A stretch of DNA of 64,000 nt from Moraxellaceae bacterium. Lineage in GTDB: Bacteria > Pseudomonadota > Gammaproteobacteria > Pseudomonadales > Moraxellaceae. The stretch is from assembly GCA_029267635.1 (NCBI GenBank), contig JAJUIK010000007.1, positions 1-64,000 of the forward strand. Direction: 5' to 3'. The notes beneath the pieces were generated by a model, which saw only the letters and a program-made list of their open reading frames with translations, searched no databases and was not told the DNA's origin. This document shows, in pieces, positions 1-9,416 of the stretch. The position numbers were made by a program, and so were the translations under genes. Each line of letters opens with the position of its first letter. Position 1 is the stretch's first letter.

Positions 1-1
1 C

Positions 2-1636
2 GCGATTCGCATCCGTCAACTGGCAATCGAAAACAACCTGGCAGACCTCTCCGTCTGTGTGGTTGAGAAAGGCTCTGAAGTGGGTGCGCATATCCTCTCC
101 GGTGCTGTGCTTGAACCCCGTGCCCTGAATGAACTGTTCCCCGACTGGAAAGAACAGGGGGCACCACTGAATGTGCCGGTAACTGAAGATAAAACTTTCT
201 TCCTGCTGTCCGACAGCACGCATAAAGAAGCACCGCACTGGATGGTGCCAAAAACCATGCACAATGACGGCAACTATGTGGTTTCATTGGGCAATGTGGT
301 GCGCTGGTTGGGCCAAAAGGCTGAAGAGCTAGAAGTGTCGATCTTCCCGGGCTTTGCTGCTGCGGAAGTGCTTTATCATGCAGACGGTACGGTCAAAGGC
401 ATCCAGACCGGGGATATGGGCATTGGTAAAGATGGCCAACCGACACATAACTTTGCACCAGGTTATGAATTGCATGCCAAATACACCCTGTTTGCTGAAG
501 GCTGCCGTGGTCATCTCGGTAAGCGTTTAATCCAGAAATTCAATCTGGATCAAGATGCTGATCCACAGCATTACGGGATTGGTATCAAAGAACTCTGGGA
601 AATTGATCCCGCCCTGCACAAACCGGGTCTGGTGATGCATGGCGCCGGCTGGCCGTTGTCTGAAACCGGATCAAGTGGTGGCTGGTGGTTATACCATGCC
701 GAAAATAATCAGGTGACGCTGGGCATGATTGTGGATCTGTCTTACAAAAACCCACACATGTATCCATTTATGGAAATGCAGCGCTGGAAAACCCATCCGC
801 TGATCAAACAGTATCTGCAAGGCGGTAAACGGATTTCTTATGGTGCGCGTGCGGTCGTGAAAGGTGGCTTTAACGCTTTGCCTAAACTGACTTTCCCGGG
901 CGGATGTTTAATCGGTGATGATGCTGGCTTCCTGAATTTTGCCAAGATCAAGGGTTCACATACCGCAATGAAATCTGGCATGTTGTGTGCTGAAGCGGTA
1001 TTTGAAGCCATTGCGGCCGGTGTGGAAAAAGGCGGTGAGCTCGGTTATGCCCGCCTGACTGAAGGCGAAGATCTGTTTGTGAAAGAGCTGACCGCATATA
1101 CCGACAAGTTTAACCACAGCTGGCTGAAAGAAGAGTTATATAACTCCCGTAACTTTGGCCCGGCCATGCACAAGTTTGGTCAATGGCTCGGTGGTGCGTT
1201 TAACTTTATCGACCAGAACGTGTTTAAAATCCCGTTTACCCTGCATGATCTGGTGCCAGATTTTAGTGCGCTAAAAACAGTCGATACGGTAAACTTTAAA
1301 CCGGACTATCCAAAAGCGGATGGCAAGCTGACCTTTGACCGTCTGTCTTCGGTGTTTATCTCCAATACGGTACATGAAGAAAACCAGCCATCGCATTTGA
1401 AACTGACCGATGCCTCCATTCCGGTGAAGGTGAATTTGCCGAAATGGGATGAGCCGGCACAACGTTACTGCCCGGCTGGAGTCTACGAGATTGTGCAGGA
1501 AGAAACCGGTCCACGTTTCCAGATCAACTCGGCCAACTGTGTGCACTGCAAAACCTGTGACATCAAGGATCCTTCACAGAACATCACCTGGGTAACGCCG
1601 GAAGGTGGTGGTGGTCCGAACTATCCCAACATGTAA
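2..1636 (+). CDS. Electron transfer flavoprotein-ubiquinone oxidoreductase, 5' end cut by window
   Basis: ETF-QO is a membrane-associated FAD and 4Fe-4S protein that passes electrons from reduced ETF (fatty acid and amino acid oxidation) to ubiquinone. The frame is open from base 2 and gives 544 residues, so only the first few dozen residues, including the FAD-binding GxGxxG, lie off the window. Visible signatures are the conserved KGSEVGAHILSGAV stretch of the FAD fold, the KGSHTAMKSGMLCAEA segment, and a C-terminal ferredoxin-like cluster region with Cys in NCVHCKTCDIKDP followed by the family-typical GGGGPNYPNM end. A bidirectional terminator follows directly. Identification is firm; only the start is missing. 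Confidence 0.95.
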   Translation, partial: AIRIRQLAIENNLADLSVCVVEKGSEVGAHILSGAVLEPRALNELFPDWKEQGAPLNVPVTEDKTFFLLSDSTHKEAPHWMVPKTMHNDGNYVVSLGNVVRWLGQKAEELEVSIFPGFAAAEVLYHADGTVKGIQTGDMGIGKDGQPTHNFAPGYELHAKYTLFAEGCRGHLGKRLIQKFNLDQDADPQHYGIGIKELWEIDPALHKPGLVMHGAGWPLSETGSSGGWWLYHAENNQVTLGMIVDLSYKNPHMYPFMEMQRWKTHPLIKQYLQGGKRISYGARAVVKGGFNALPKLTFPGGCLIGDDAGFLNFAKIKGSHTAMKSGMLCAEAVFEAIAAGVEKGGELGYARLTEGEDLFVKELTAYTDKFNHSWLKEELYNSRNFGPAMHKFGQWLGGAFNFIDQNVFKIPFTLHDLVPDFSALKTVDTVNFKPDYPKADGKLTFDRLSSVFISNTVHEENQPSHLKLTDASIPVKVNLPKWDEPAQRYCPAGVYEIVQEETGPRFQINSANCVHCKTCDIKDPSQNITWVTPEGGGGPNYPNM

Positions 1637-1699
1637 TGTTAGGGTAATCTTGCGAATGAGGAATATATTCCGCAAGTTCTCATATCCGAATATGTAATC

Positions 1700-1734
1700 A
1701 AAAAAGTCCCCTTTTCTGAGGGGACTTTTTTATT
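1700..1734. terminator. Bidirectional Rho-independent terminator between ETF-QO and tusA
   Basis: A 7-bp GC-rich stem, AGTCCCC paired with GGGGACT around a short loop, is flanked by an A-run on the left and a T-run on the right. It can therefore serve both convergent genes, ETF-QO (plus) and tusA (minus). Confidence 0.85.
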
Positions 1735-1763
1735 TTAAAGCAAGAAATTCTAAGCCACTGTAC

Positions 1764-2021
1764 TCACCCTTTCTGGATCAGATAACGGTATTCCTTGTGA
1801 CTGTTTTCATCCAAGCTTTCTTCCTGTAACAACAGTTCATGTCCTAAGTGCATACAAAATTTAGGAATATCCCACGAGGTCGAAGGATCTGTTGCAAAGA
1901 CTTCCACCACATCGCCCGATTTCGATTTACGGATGGCCTGATGCAACATCATGACAGGCTCTGGGCAACGCAAGCCCCGGGTATTTAACTGAATGCTCGG
2001 TGTGATGGGTTGTTCAGACAT
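1764..2021 (-). CDS. tusA: TusA sulfur carrier protein
   Basis: TusA is a small cytoplasmic sulfur carrier that accepts persulfide sulfur from IscS and relays it to the TusBCD/TusE system for 2-thiolation of wobble uridine in tRNA. The 85-residue product has the hallmark [11 protein letters not shown] motif, whose Cys is the acceptor. It also has the family-typical [14 protein letters not shown] segment and the C-terminal YRYLIQKG, closely paralleling the 81-residue E. coli protein. I chose the ATG at 2021; an upstream TTG in the same frame would add only four residues. It is divergent from corC. Confidence 0.93.
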   Translation of the reverse strand: MSEQPITPSIQLNTRGLRCPEPVMMLHQAIRKSKSGDVVEVFATDPSTSWDIPKFCMHLGHELLLQEESLDENSHKEYRYLIQKG

Positions 2022-2207
2022 CAGCGGACTCAAAACAAAGATTCATCACTATTTTAGCATAACTTGCTCTGTTACAAATGTGTGATCATCGACCCGGTTT
2101 GCTGTTTCTTTCATTTGTCTGTTCTGCCCGTTTTATAGATGCACACGGCGCGGTTCTTCGGTATGATTAAAATTCATTTTAGATATAAAGAGTCTTTAGG
2201 AAAGATC

Positions 2208-3047
2208 ATGCACGAGGAATCAGGCCCGTCGTGGGGGATGCGCGGTTTACGCAAATGGCTCAGCACCGCACCCGAAACCCGCGATGAACTGCTAAAATTA
2301 GTACAAGATTCACGTCGTTTTTTAGAACCCGATACGGTCGCCATGCTGGAAGGCGTATTGGATTTACCCGCCACCAAAATCCGTGAAGTGATGACACCAC
2401 GTACCGCAATGATCAGCTTGCAAGAAGATGATGAATTGCTGGATATTTTGCATGTGCTGGTGGAATCCGCCCATTCCCGTTTTCCGGTATTTTCATCAGA
2501 CCAGCCCGACAATGTGGTCGGTATTTTGCTGGCCAAAGATTTATTGCCGTTTTTGACCGAACCCAGCAGTAAAGTCGATATCCGTGCCTTGATGCGCCAG
2601 CCTTTATTTGTGCCAGAAAGTGCGCGTTCCGATCAGGTCATGCGCATGCTGAAAAACACCCAGACGCATATTGCCATCGTGATTGATGAATATGGTTCTA
2701 CCGCAGGTCTGGTGACGCTCGAAGATATTCTGGAAGAGATTGTCGGTGAGATTGAAGATGAACATGACAAGGTCGATGAAGAAGCACAATACATCATTCC
2801 GGATCCTTCACACACCACCGCGAATGCCTGGATGGTACAGGCCCTAACGCCGATTGAACATTTCAATACGGTTTTAGATGCGGAATTTTCCGATGATGAA
2901 GTCGAAACTGTCGGTGGTCTGTTGCTGCAGGAGATGGGGCTGGTCAGCGATTTGCAAGGTCAGGTGATTGAACTGGACAACTGGCAATTTACCATTGTTG
3001 AAGCAGATGCCCGCACCATCCATCTGATCCGAGCTGTACGTCAATGA
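2208..3047 (+). CDS. corC: CorC/HlyC-family transporter-associated protein with CBS pair
   Basis: CorC-type proteins are soluble CBS-domain proteins implicated in magnesium and cobalt efflux. The 279-residue product has the family N-terminus, then two CBS repeats including VMTPRTAMISLQ and the IVIDEYGSTAGLVTLEDILEEIVGEI stretch (given here as family landmarks), and a C-terminal CorC_HlyC transporter-associated domain with the VETVGGLL motif. The start was moved from an in-frame upstream ATG at 2139 to 2208, which is preceded by an AGGAAAG ribosome site and gives the normal family length. Its last four bases overlap lnt (ATGA), the same corC-lnt coupling seen in many gammaproteobacteria. The ion specificity is inferred from the family only. 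Confidence 0.92.
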   Translation: MHEESGPSWGMRGLRKWLSTAPETRDELLKLVQDSRRFLEPDTVAMLEGVLDLPATKIREVMTPRTAMISLQEDDELLDILHVLVESAHSRFPVFSSDQPDNVVGILLAKDLLPFLTEPSSKVDIRALMRQPLFVPESARSDQVMRMLKNTQTHIAIVIDEYGSTAGLVTLEDILEEIVGEIEDEHDKVDEEAQYIIPDPSHTTANAWMVQALTPIEHFNTVLDAEFSDDEVETVGGLLLQEMGLVSDLQGQVIELDNWQFTIVEADARTIHLIRAVRQ

Positions 3048-4603
3048 GAGCTTACTTTGCACAGCTGCTCACCTTCTCTGCCACACCCAAACAGCTCCCG
3101 CTGATTTTTCCTGTTCTGATTGCACTGTTTGCTGGTGCAATCTTCAGTTTTGCTTTGGCACCCTATTATTACTGGTGGATTGCCCTGCTTTCCCCTGCCC
3201 TGTTATATGCCACTCTTAGCAAGCGTTCCGCCCGGCAGGCTTTTGTCATCGGCTGGGCATATGGCATCGGATTATGGTTTGTCGGAGCTTTCTGGCTGTA
3301 TACATCGATTCACGTTTATGGGGATACCAGTGCTTTCCTCAGTGTCGTGATGATCGCCATTATGGCTAGCGTAATGGGTTTGTTTACCGCAGTGCAAACC
3401 TGGCTCTATCGTCGCTTTTTTCCGGAAACACCACTCACCTTTGCCCCATTGTGGATTTTCTTTGAATGGGCCAAAACCTGGGTATTTACCGGTTTTCCCT
3501 GGTTATTTGCCGGTTATGCATTTACTGAACGTTTCCTGGATGGCTATGCGCCGTTATTCGGGATCTTTGGCGTGTCTTTTGTGGTGATTGTGCTGGCTTG
3601 TGCGCTGGTTGAAATTGTGCATAAACGCATTTTCTGGCTCATCCCTACAGCCTTGTTATTACTGGGTGCCTGGGGTGCAGGACAGCTCAGCTTTGTAGAG
3701 CCAAAAAATAGCAAACCACTGTCGGTATCCTTAATCCAGGGCAATATTCCGCAAGATCTAAAATGGCTGACTGAGTATCAAACCAAAACCCTGATGATCT
3801 ATGCCAACCTCAGCCAGAGTGAATGGGGCCGCGATCTGATGGTGTGGCCGGAATCCTCTATTCCGCTGTTCCAGAGCGATATTCAGCCTTTTCTGCAGGC
3901 GATGGATGAACAAGCCCAGAAAACCGGAACGGCGTGGGTGACCGGTATTCCCTATTGGGATCTGAAGGAGTCAGAGCAAGTCGGTCAGCCGATGTATTAT
4001 AACAGCATCATGGCCAGTGGCAGCGAGGCATCCGGCCTGTACAAAAAACAACGCCTGGTACCGTTTGGCGAATATATTCCCTTGTCCGGAATGCTCAGTT
4101 GGGTACTACCCGGCGTACAGAACGATATCAGCCTGAGTGGTTTTTCGCGTGGCGCCAAAGAGCAAAAACCGCTGATGATTCATCAGCATCCGCTCGGTTC
4201 AGCTATTTGCTATGAGGTGGCCTATCCGAATCTGACCCGCCGTAATGCCAGCCAGAGTGACTTCTTGGTGACGGTTTCCAATGATGCCTGGTTCACTGGC
4301 ACTGCTGGCCCATGGCAACATTTACAGATGGTGCAGATGCGCGCCAAAGAAAATGGCCGCTGGTTTATTCGTGCCACCAATACAGGAATTACCGCCTTTA
4401 TTGATCAGCATGGGCATATTGTGAAACAGGCGCCCCAAGATCAAGCTGCCGTGTTACGTGGTGAATTGCCGGCAATGCAAGGTTTAACACCCTACACCCG
4501 TTTCAGTGACTGGCCAATATTAGGTTTTTCCCTACTATTACTAATTTTGGGCTGGATTTACCGTCCACGTACCATTGATGTGTCCTTTAAATCACGACGT
4601 TAA
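3044..4603 (+). CDS. lnt: Apolipoprotein N-acyltransferase
   Basis: Lnt adds the third acyl chain to the N-terminal Cys of lipoproteins in the inner membrane, the last step of lipoprotein maturation. The 519 residues start with about six membrane helices and end with one; between them is a periplasmic nitrilase-like domain. The catalytic triad is visible as Glu270 (WPESSIPLF), Lys335 (YKKQRLVPFGEY) and Cys389 (SAICYEVAYP), nearly the E. coli numbering (267/335/387). Start ATG overlaps the corC stop by four bases, so translation is probably coupled. Confidence 0.97.
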   Translation: MRAYFAQLLTFSATPKQLPLIFPVLIALFAGAIFSFALAPYYYWWIALLSPALLYATLSKRSARQAFVIGWAYGIGLWFVGAFWLYTSIHVYGDTSAFLSVVMIAIMASVMGLFTAVQTWLYRRFFPETPLTFAPLWIFFEWAKTWVFTGFPWLFAGYAFTERFLDGYAPLFGIFGVSFVVIVLACALVEIVHKRIFWLIPTALLLLGAWGAGQLSFVEPKNSKPLSVSLIQGNIPQDLKWLTEYQTKTLMIYANLSQSEWGRDLMVWPESSIPLFQSDIQPFLQAMDEQAQKTGTAWVTGIPYWDLKESEQVGQPMYYNSIMASGSEASGLYKKQRLVPFGEYIPLSGMLSWVLPGVQNDISLSGFSRGAKEQKPLMIHQHPLGSAICYEVAYPNLTRRNASQSDFLVTVSNDAWFTGTAGPWQHLQMVQMRAKENGRWFIRATNTGITAFIDQHGHIVKQAPQDQAAVLRGELPAMQGLTPYTRFSDWPILGFSLLLLILGWIYRPRTIDVSFKSRR

Positions 4604-4626
4604 AACAACGTGGTGATCACATTAAA

Positions 4627-4655
4627 AAAAACCGGGATTTTTCCCGGTTTTTTAT
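4627..4655. terminator. Bidirectional Rho-independent terminator after lnt
   Basis: Stem AACCGGGA / TCCCGGTT with a 2-3 nt loop, A-run before and T-run after. It can terminate corC-lnt and the convergent small membrane-protein gene on the minus strand. Confidence 0.88.
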
Positions 4656-4666
4656 TTCTTGATTTT

Positions 4667-5002
4667 CTAAACTGACTGATAACTCAGATAGCCCAACATT
4701 GCGGCTAAGAATAACATCGGCAACAAACGGTAAATCCGCACCATCCGTTGTTCAATCTGGCCTCGCAAAGACTCAATCTGTAGCACACTGGCTTTTAAGG
4801 CCGAATAAAAACACAAAGTGAACAAGGCACTCAACAAACTCAAGGCAAAAAAGCCGACCATAATTTGGCTGCTGCCTTCCGTTGCCTGCCAAACACGCAA
4901 CAGACCTTGACTTGCCGGCAACAGAGTTAAAATCAGCAGCACAGATTTCAGCATCACGGCATGAAACTGATAAATTTCATCGGAAAAAATAAAGGCTTTC
5001 AT
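4667..5002 (-). CDS. Small predicted inner-membrane protein, unknown function
   Basis: I do not recognise this 111-residue protein. It shows three hydrophobic stretches, near residues 16-35 (AVMLKSVLLILTLL), 47-70 (IMVGFFALSLLSALFTLCFYSAL) and 93-106 (LLPMLFLAAMLGYL). A short charged amphipathic segment, ESLRGQIEQRMVRIYR, lies between the second and third. The start at 5002 (MKAFIF) was chosen over an in-frame start 13 codons upstream because it has an AAGGGGAT ribosome site at good spacing. It stands alone, convergent to lnt, with an AT-rich upstream region. No function is proposed. Confidence 0.7.
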   Translation of the reverse strand: MKAFIFSDEIYQFHAVMLKSVLLILTLLPASQGLLRVWQATEGSSQIMVGFFALSLLSALFTLCFYSALKASVLQIESLRGQIEQRMVRIYRLLPMLFLAAMLGYLSYQSV

Positions 5003-5100
5003 GCGATCCCCTTTGCAAAAAACTGTTGCACTAAAGATCATTATGCAAGCTTTTATTTAAATAAAAAGTCTATTTTTATCCATGAGTTAGGCTAATTGTA

Positions 5101-5250
5101 AGCATTAGGAATGCTCATCATTCTTATTCTAAATTTCATATCAAAATGCTTAGTTTTTTATGATTTAAATCATGTAGTTAAAATGAAATACAGAAATAAG
5201 AAACATCATCACTTCACCCAATATCGAATAAAACTATCAAGTGAAGTGAT
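5101..5250. repeat. Cluster of inverted repeats in the AT-rich gap between the membrane-protein gene and gspG
   Basis: Three symmetric elements lie in this gap. AGCATT-agg-AATGCT is at 5101-5115. The perfect 14-bp palindrome ATGATTTAAATCAT is at 5160-5173. ATCACTTCAC (5208-5217) pairs perfectly with GTGAAGTGAT (5241-5250) across a 23-nt loop. The last lies just downstream of the gspG stop on the minus strand and could form a transcript 3' hairpin, although no strong T-run follows. The palindromes could be operators for the gene starting at 5002. Confidence 0.5.
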
Positions 5251-5276
5251 TATTTCCATCAAAGAAAAACTATGAT

Positions 5277-5714
5277 TTAAGGTTGATAATAGAGATCTGC
5301 ATCCGTGCCTTCACCACCTTCTTGCCCATCTGCGCCAAAGGAGTACAAGTCATAAGCTCGACCTTCCGCACCCGGAATCACATATTGCAGGTCATTATCC
5401 CAGCTGTCTTTAGGATAGCCGCCTTTGACATAACCGCCCGGCATCCAGTTTTTCGCATTTGCGGGCTGGTTCACCAATGCATCGAGACCACCATCCTGCA
5501 TCGATGGGTAGCGGCCATTGTCCAGTTTGTACTGATCCAGCGAGCCTGCAACACTTTGTAACTTAATGACGGTGGTATCCACTTTAGCTTTCTCACCACG
5601 TCCCATCACGTTCGGTACAATCAGTGCGGCCAATACCCCTAAAATCACAATCACGACCATCACTTCAATCAGGGTAAAACCTGACTGGGCAGCTAAAGAC
5701 TTGTTGGCTTGCAT
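5277..5714 (-). CDS. gspG: Type II secretion major pseudopilin GspG
   Basis: GspG is the major subunit of the periplasmic pseudopilus that drives type II secretion. The 145-residue precursor has a short leader ending in Gly12, followed by FTLIE with the essential Glu at +5, then the hydrophobic N-methylation segment VMVVIVILGVLAALIVPNVMG. The C-terminal globular domain has the GspG landmarks NGRYPS, GGYPKDSWDNDLQY and the calcium-loop region YSFGADGQEGGEGTDADLYY. It is processed by a PilD-type peptidase, encoded in this window at 55.3 kb. It lies 39 bases downstream of gspF and is probably cotranscribed. Other gsp genes are not nearby. Confidence 0.96.
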   Translation of the reverse strand: MQANKSLAAQSGFTLIEVMVVIVILGVLAALIVPNVMGRGEKAKVDTTVIKLQSVAGSLDQYKLDNGRYPSMQDGGLDALVNQPANAKNWMPGGYVKGGYPKDSWDNDLQYVIPGAEGRAYDLYSFGADGQEGGEGTDADLYYQP

Positions 5715-5753
5715 TCAGGATCTCTCTTTTACGATTATCAAATATTAAAAAGG

Positions 5754-6959
5754 TTAAATCATATTATTCATATTAACGATTGGCAGCATCACGGCAATCA
5801 CGATCAGCAACACAATACTGGCCATCAGTACCAACATCAAGGGTTCGAGTAAAGCCAATAAAGTCGAAATCAGCGTGGTCACTTCACGGTCCTGCATGGT
5901 TGAAGCACGTTCCAGCATGCGGTCCAGTTCACCTGAGCTTTCGCCACTTCGAATCATTTGCACCATCATCGGTGGGAAATGTCCACTGCGTTCCAGCTGG
6001 GTAGCCAGATTGCCGCCTTCTGTGACTTTTTCTGCCGCCAGACTTACCGCATCGCGAATGACCCAGTTATTGCTCACAGCAGCAGCAATTTTTAAGGCAT
6101 CCACCAGAGGGACACCGGATTGGGTCAAAATAGACAAAGTACTGGCAAAGCGTGCCGCATTAATACCACGGGATAATTTACCAAATAATGGCAATTTGAG
6201 CGTTAAACGATCAAAGGCATAATGTCCAGCACTGGTCTTTAGAAAACGCAGCAGACCGATGGTTCCAATCACCATGGCAAACAGTAAGAATGGCCAGGCC
6301 TGACGGATAAAATCACTAGATTTCATCAGGACCACGGTAATCCAAGGCAAGGCTTGATCACTCTGCTCAAAGGTTTTGACAATATCCGGTACCACATAGG
6401 TCATCAAGCCCATTACAATTCCGAAGGCCATCAGCATCAGTATGATCGGGTAAATCATCGCACCCTGAATCTTTTTCTGCATGGCAAAACGGTTTTCGGT
6501 GTAATCAGCCAACTGGTCCAGAATCAGGTCCAGATGTCCGGAACGTTCACCGGCAGCAATGGTAGCAATGTATAAATCTGGAAAACGGCCGGCCTGTTGC
6601 ATGGCCTGTGCCAGAGAATGACCTTCCAGGACTTTAGAGCGCACAGCAATCAATAAATTTTGTACAGGTGTTTTTTCACTTTGCTTGCCCACCGCACGCA
6701 AGGCTTCTTCGAGTGGAATCCCCGCTGCAACCAGTACAGACAACTGTCGGGTCAATAAGGCCAGATCATAAGCGGTCAACTTTTTTTGCAAAAATCCAGA
6801 ACGCTGCTGTTTTTCTTTGTGTTCGACGGCTTCGACGCTAACGGGAATCCAGGTTTTGTCACGCAATTGCTGGCGAATCTGGCGGGCAGAATCGGCTTCG
6901 AGAATCCCTTTGTGCTGTTTGCCGGAAGCATCAATGGCGGTAAATTGATAGGCAGGCAT
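5754..6959 (-). CDS. gspF: Type II secretion inner-membrane platform protein GspF
   Basis: GspF is the polytopic inner-membrane platform protein that couples the GspE ATPase to pseudopilus assembly. The 401-residue product carries the N-terminal PAYQFTAIDASGKQHKGILEADSA signature segment, then two tandem T2SSF domains. Each domain has the LxxxLxxGxPLxxAL pattern (LVAAGIPLEEAL, LTQSGVPLVDALK) and membrane helices around residues 170-230 and near the C-terminus. The ATG at 6959 (MPAYQF) fits the family start better than an upstream ATG that adds 18 residues. It is paralogous to PilC at 54.1 kb. Confidence 0.95.
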   Translation of the reverse strand: MPAYQFTAIDASGKQHKGILEADSARQIRQQLRDKTWIPVSVEAVEHKEKQQRSGFLQKKLTAYDLALLTRQLSVLVAAGIPLEEALRAVGKQSEKTPVQNLLIAVRSKVLEGHSLAQAMQQAGRFPDLYIATIAAGERSGHLDLILDQLADYTENRFAMQKKIQGAMIYPIILMLMAFGIVMGLMTYVVPDIVKTFEQSDQALPWITVVLMKSSDFIRQAWPFLLFAMVIGTIGLLRFLKTSAGHYAFDRLTLKLPLFGKLSRGINAARFASTLSILTQSGVPLVDALKIAAAVSNNWVIRDAVSLAAEKVTEGGNLATQLERSGHFPPMMVQMIRSGESSGELDRMLERASTMQDREVTTLISTLLALLEPLMLVLMASIVLLIVIAVMLPIVNMNNMI

Positions 6960-7106
6960 GTAATGCTCTAATTTTCCAAAAATATTGTTATTCGCTGTTG
7001 CGTCCAACCACAAAAATCATTCATATTCTTCAATATAAATTGACTTCACACTCTAACATAACTGATTTCACCACACGACGTTATTTCTCTGCCAGCCGTA
7101 GACCTG

Positions 7107-9335
7107 ATGTATATGCCAAATCCACTTGATGTCATCTCACCTGTTTATCGTGTCCGCGTTGCCGTACCGGTACATCTGTATGACTGTTTTGACTATATGC
7201 TCAGTGCCGAACAATACTCGATAGCCAAGCCCGGTGCCCGGGTTGCAGTGTCCTTTGGGCGGCAGAACCTGATCGGCCTGATCGTGGAAAAACTGGCGTT
7301 GGACACGCCGCTTGATCCCGCCATCAAACTGAAAGCCATCACGGAATTGCTGGATGAGCAGCCGATTTTAGACCCGAAAGTTTTAACTTTATTGACATGG
7401 GCGGCACAATATTACCAATTTCCACTTGGCGAAGTGATGCAGACCGCAATCCCAGCCTTGCTGCGGCAGGGCAAACCGCTGAATCTACTGGCACGTACCT
7501 GGACTTTACTGGATCAGCAGGCTGAAGCCAAAATCAGCCGTTCCAACAAGCAGCAAGATGCCTATAAAATTCTCAAACTGCACCCGGTGGGCACAGCGGA
7601 AAATATCCTGAACTTAAACGGGATTGAGACCGCCACCTTAAAAGCACTGGAAAAAAAAGGCATTGTGCAATGCGTACTGGAAGCACAGGATTTTGCACCG
7701 GAACCCGTGCATTTGGCGCAAATGCCATTAACACCGAACCCGGACCAGCACAAAGCTATCCAGCACATCCTGAAAACCCAACACAAATATCAGGCTTTTT
7801 TACTCGATGGTCTGACCGGTAGCGGTAAAACCGAAGTGTATCTGCAAGTGATGCATGAAGTGCTAAAGCAAGGCAAACAGGTGCTGGTGCTGGTCCCGGA
7901 AATTGGGCTCACCCCCCAAACCATTAGCCGTTTTCAGTCGCGTTTTCATGGTCATATCGCCTTGCTGCACTCCGGTCTAAATGACACCAAACGCCTGAAA
8001 GCCTGGCGCGATGCACAAAGCGGTAAAGCCTCGATTATTCTGGGCACCCGTTCTGCCATTTATACGCCGCTGCCGAATTTAGGCCTGATCATTCTGGATG
8101 AAGAACATGATCTGTCTTTTAAACAGCAGGAAGGCTTCCGCTACCATGCTCGCGATGTGGCACTGTATCGTGCACACTTACATAACTGCCCGATTATTTT
8201 AGGATCCGCGACCCCAAGCATTGACAGTTACCACCTGGCCGAGCAAGGTAAACTGACCCGTATCGAGCTGAATCAGCGTGCTGGCACTGCGCTGCTGCCA
8301 AAGATGCACCTGATTGATTTAAAAATTGCCAAGAAACAGCATGGTTTGAGCCAGCAACTGATTGAACAAATTCAGCTACGACTGGATCGCAAAGAACAGG
8401 TCTTGATTTTTCTGAACCGTCGCGGTTATGCGCCCGTGCTGATCTGTGAAAGCTGTGGCTGGCAGGCCAATTGTCCGCATTGCGATGCACATTTCACATT
8501 GCACACCCAACCTTATTCCCATCTGCACTGTCACCATTGTGGTCTGATCAATCGTCTGCCCGAACACTGTCCACAATGCCAGCAGCAGACCTTAAAACCG
8601 ATTGGCATGGGCACCGGCAAAGTAGAAGAAAATCTCAATGCTCTGTTTCCTCAGCATGAGGTGATTCGGGTCGATCGCGACAGTACCAGTAAAGTCGGTA
8701 GCTGGCAGAAAATCTACGACCGGATTCAGCAAAGCAAACCGACTATTTTATTGGGCACACAAATGCTGGCCAAGGGGCATCATTTTCCTTATGTCACTCT
8801 GGTGGCCATTCTAGATATTGATGCTGGCCTGCTCAGTGTCGATTTCCGCGCCACAGAACGCACCGCCCAGCTGATTGTACAGGTGGCAGGCCGTGCAGGT
8901 CGTGGTGAACGTAAAGGCGAAGTCTATTTACAAACCTTAAGACCTGAACATCCGTTGCTGAATACTCTGATTCACGAAGATTATCGTGCCTTTGCCCGGC
9001 AGACTCTGAAAGATCGCCGCGCAGCCTTATTACCGCCGTATCGTTACGCCATGCTGGTGCGTTGCGAATCCCGCCAGCAGGAAGAAAATCAGCAGTTTTT
9101 ACAACAGCAAGCCAATCTGTTACGGCAGCGCTCTGCTGGAGAAGTCGAGATCTGGGGGCCGATTCCTGCACCGATGGAACGCAAGGCTGGACGTTATCAG
9201 GCGCATATGGTGCTGCTGGCACAAGACCGGGCACATCTGCATTTTTATAGCCGCCCATGGTGGCAACAACTGCTGCATGAGCGCCCGTCACAGATGAAAC
9301 TCTCGATTGATATAGATCCACAAGAGCTAAGTTAA
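7107..9335 (+). CDS. priA: Primosomal replication protein N' (PriA helicase)
   Basis: PriA recognises stalled or repaired replication forks and reloads the replisome with DnaB. The 742-residue sequence has the N-terminal DNA-binding region, helicase motif I GLTGSGKTEVYL, motif II DEEHDLSFKQQEG, and the GSATPS motif III. A zinc-binding insert with eight Cys follows (CESCGWQANCPHC and CHHCGLINRLPEHCPQC), then the C-terminal AGRAGRG motif VI. ATG at 7107 or 7113 are both possible; neither has a strong ribosome site. It is divergent from gspF and single-gene. Confidence 0.97.
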   Translation: MYMPNPLDVISPVYRVRVAVPVHLYDCFDYMLSAEQYSIAKPGARVAVSFGRQNLIGLIVEKLALDTPLDPAIKLKAITELLDEQPILDPKVLTLLTWAAQYYQFPLGEVMQTAIPALLRQGKPLNLLARTWTLLDQQAEAKISRSNKQQDAYKILKLHPVGTAENILNLNGIETATLKALEKKGIVQCVLEAQDFAPEPVHLAQMPLTPNPDQHKAIQHILKTQHKYQAFLLDGLTGSGKTEVYLQVMHEVLKQGKQVLVLVPEIGLTPQTISRFQSRFHGHIALLHSGLNDTKRLKAWRDAQSGKASIILGTRSAIYTPLPNLGLIILDEEHDLSFKQQEGFRYHARDVALYRAHLHNCPIILGSATPSIDSYHLAEQGKLTRIELNQRAGTALLPKMHLIDLKIAKKQHGLSQQLIEQIQLRLDRKEQVLIFLNRRGYAPVLICESCGWQANCPHCDAHFTLHTQPYSHLHCHHCGLINRLPEHCPQCQQQTLKPIGMGTGKVEENLNALFPQHEVIRVDRDSTSKVGSWQKIYDRIQQSKPTILLGTQMLAKGHHFPYVTLVAILDIDAGLLSVDFRATERTAQLIVQVAGRAGRGERKGEVYLQTLRPEHPLLNTLIHEDYRAFARQTLKDRRAALLPPYRYAMLVRCESRQQEENQQFLQQQANLLRQRSAGEVEIWGPIPAPMERKAGRYQAHMVLLAQDRAHLHFYSRPWWQQLLHERPSQMKLSIDIDPQELS

Positions 9336-9416
9336 CAATCGCCTACAATTTCCTGATTTTCTGTGAAAGTTCCTGTTTACAATCCACCTTATCTGTAGAA
9401 AAACTCAGGGCGGCTG

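Noticed and set aside
5080..5140. Possible Fur box (ATCATTC-like) upstream of the small membrane protein
   Set aside because: Match to the Fur consensus is too weak to report as a site.
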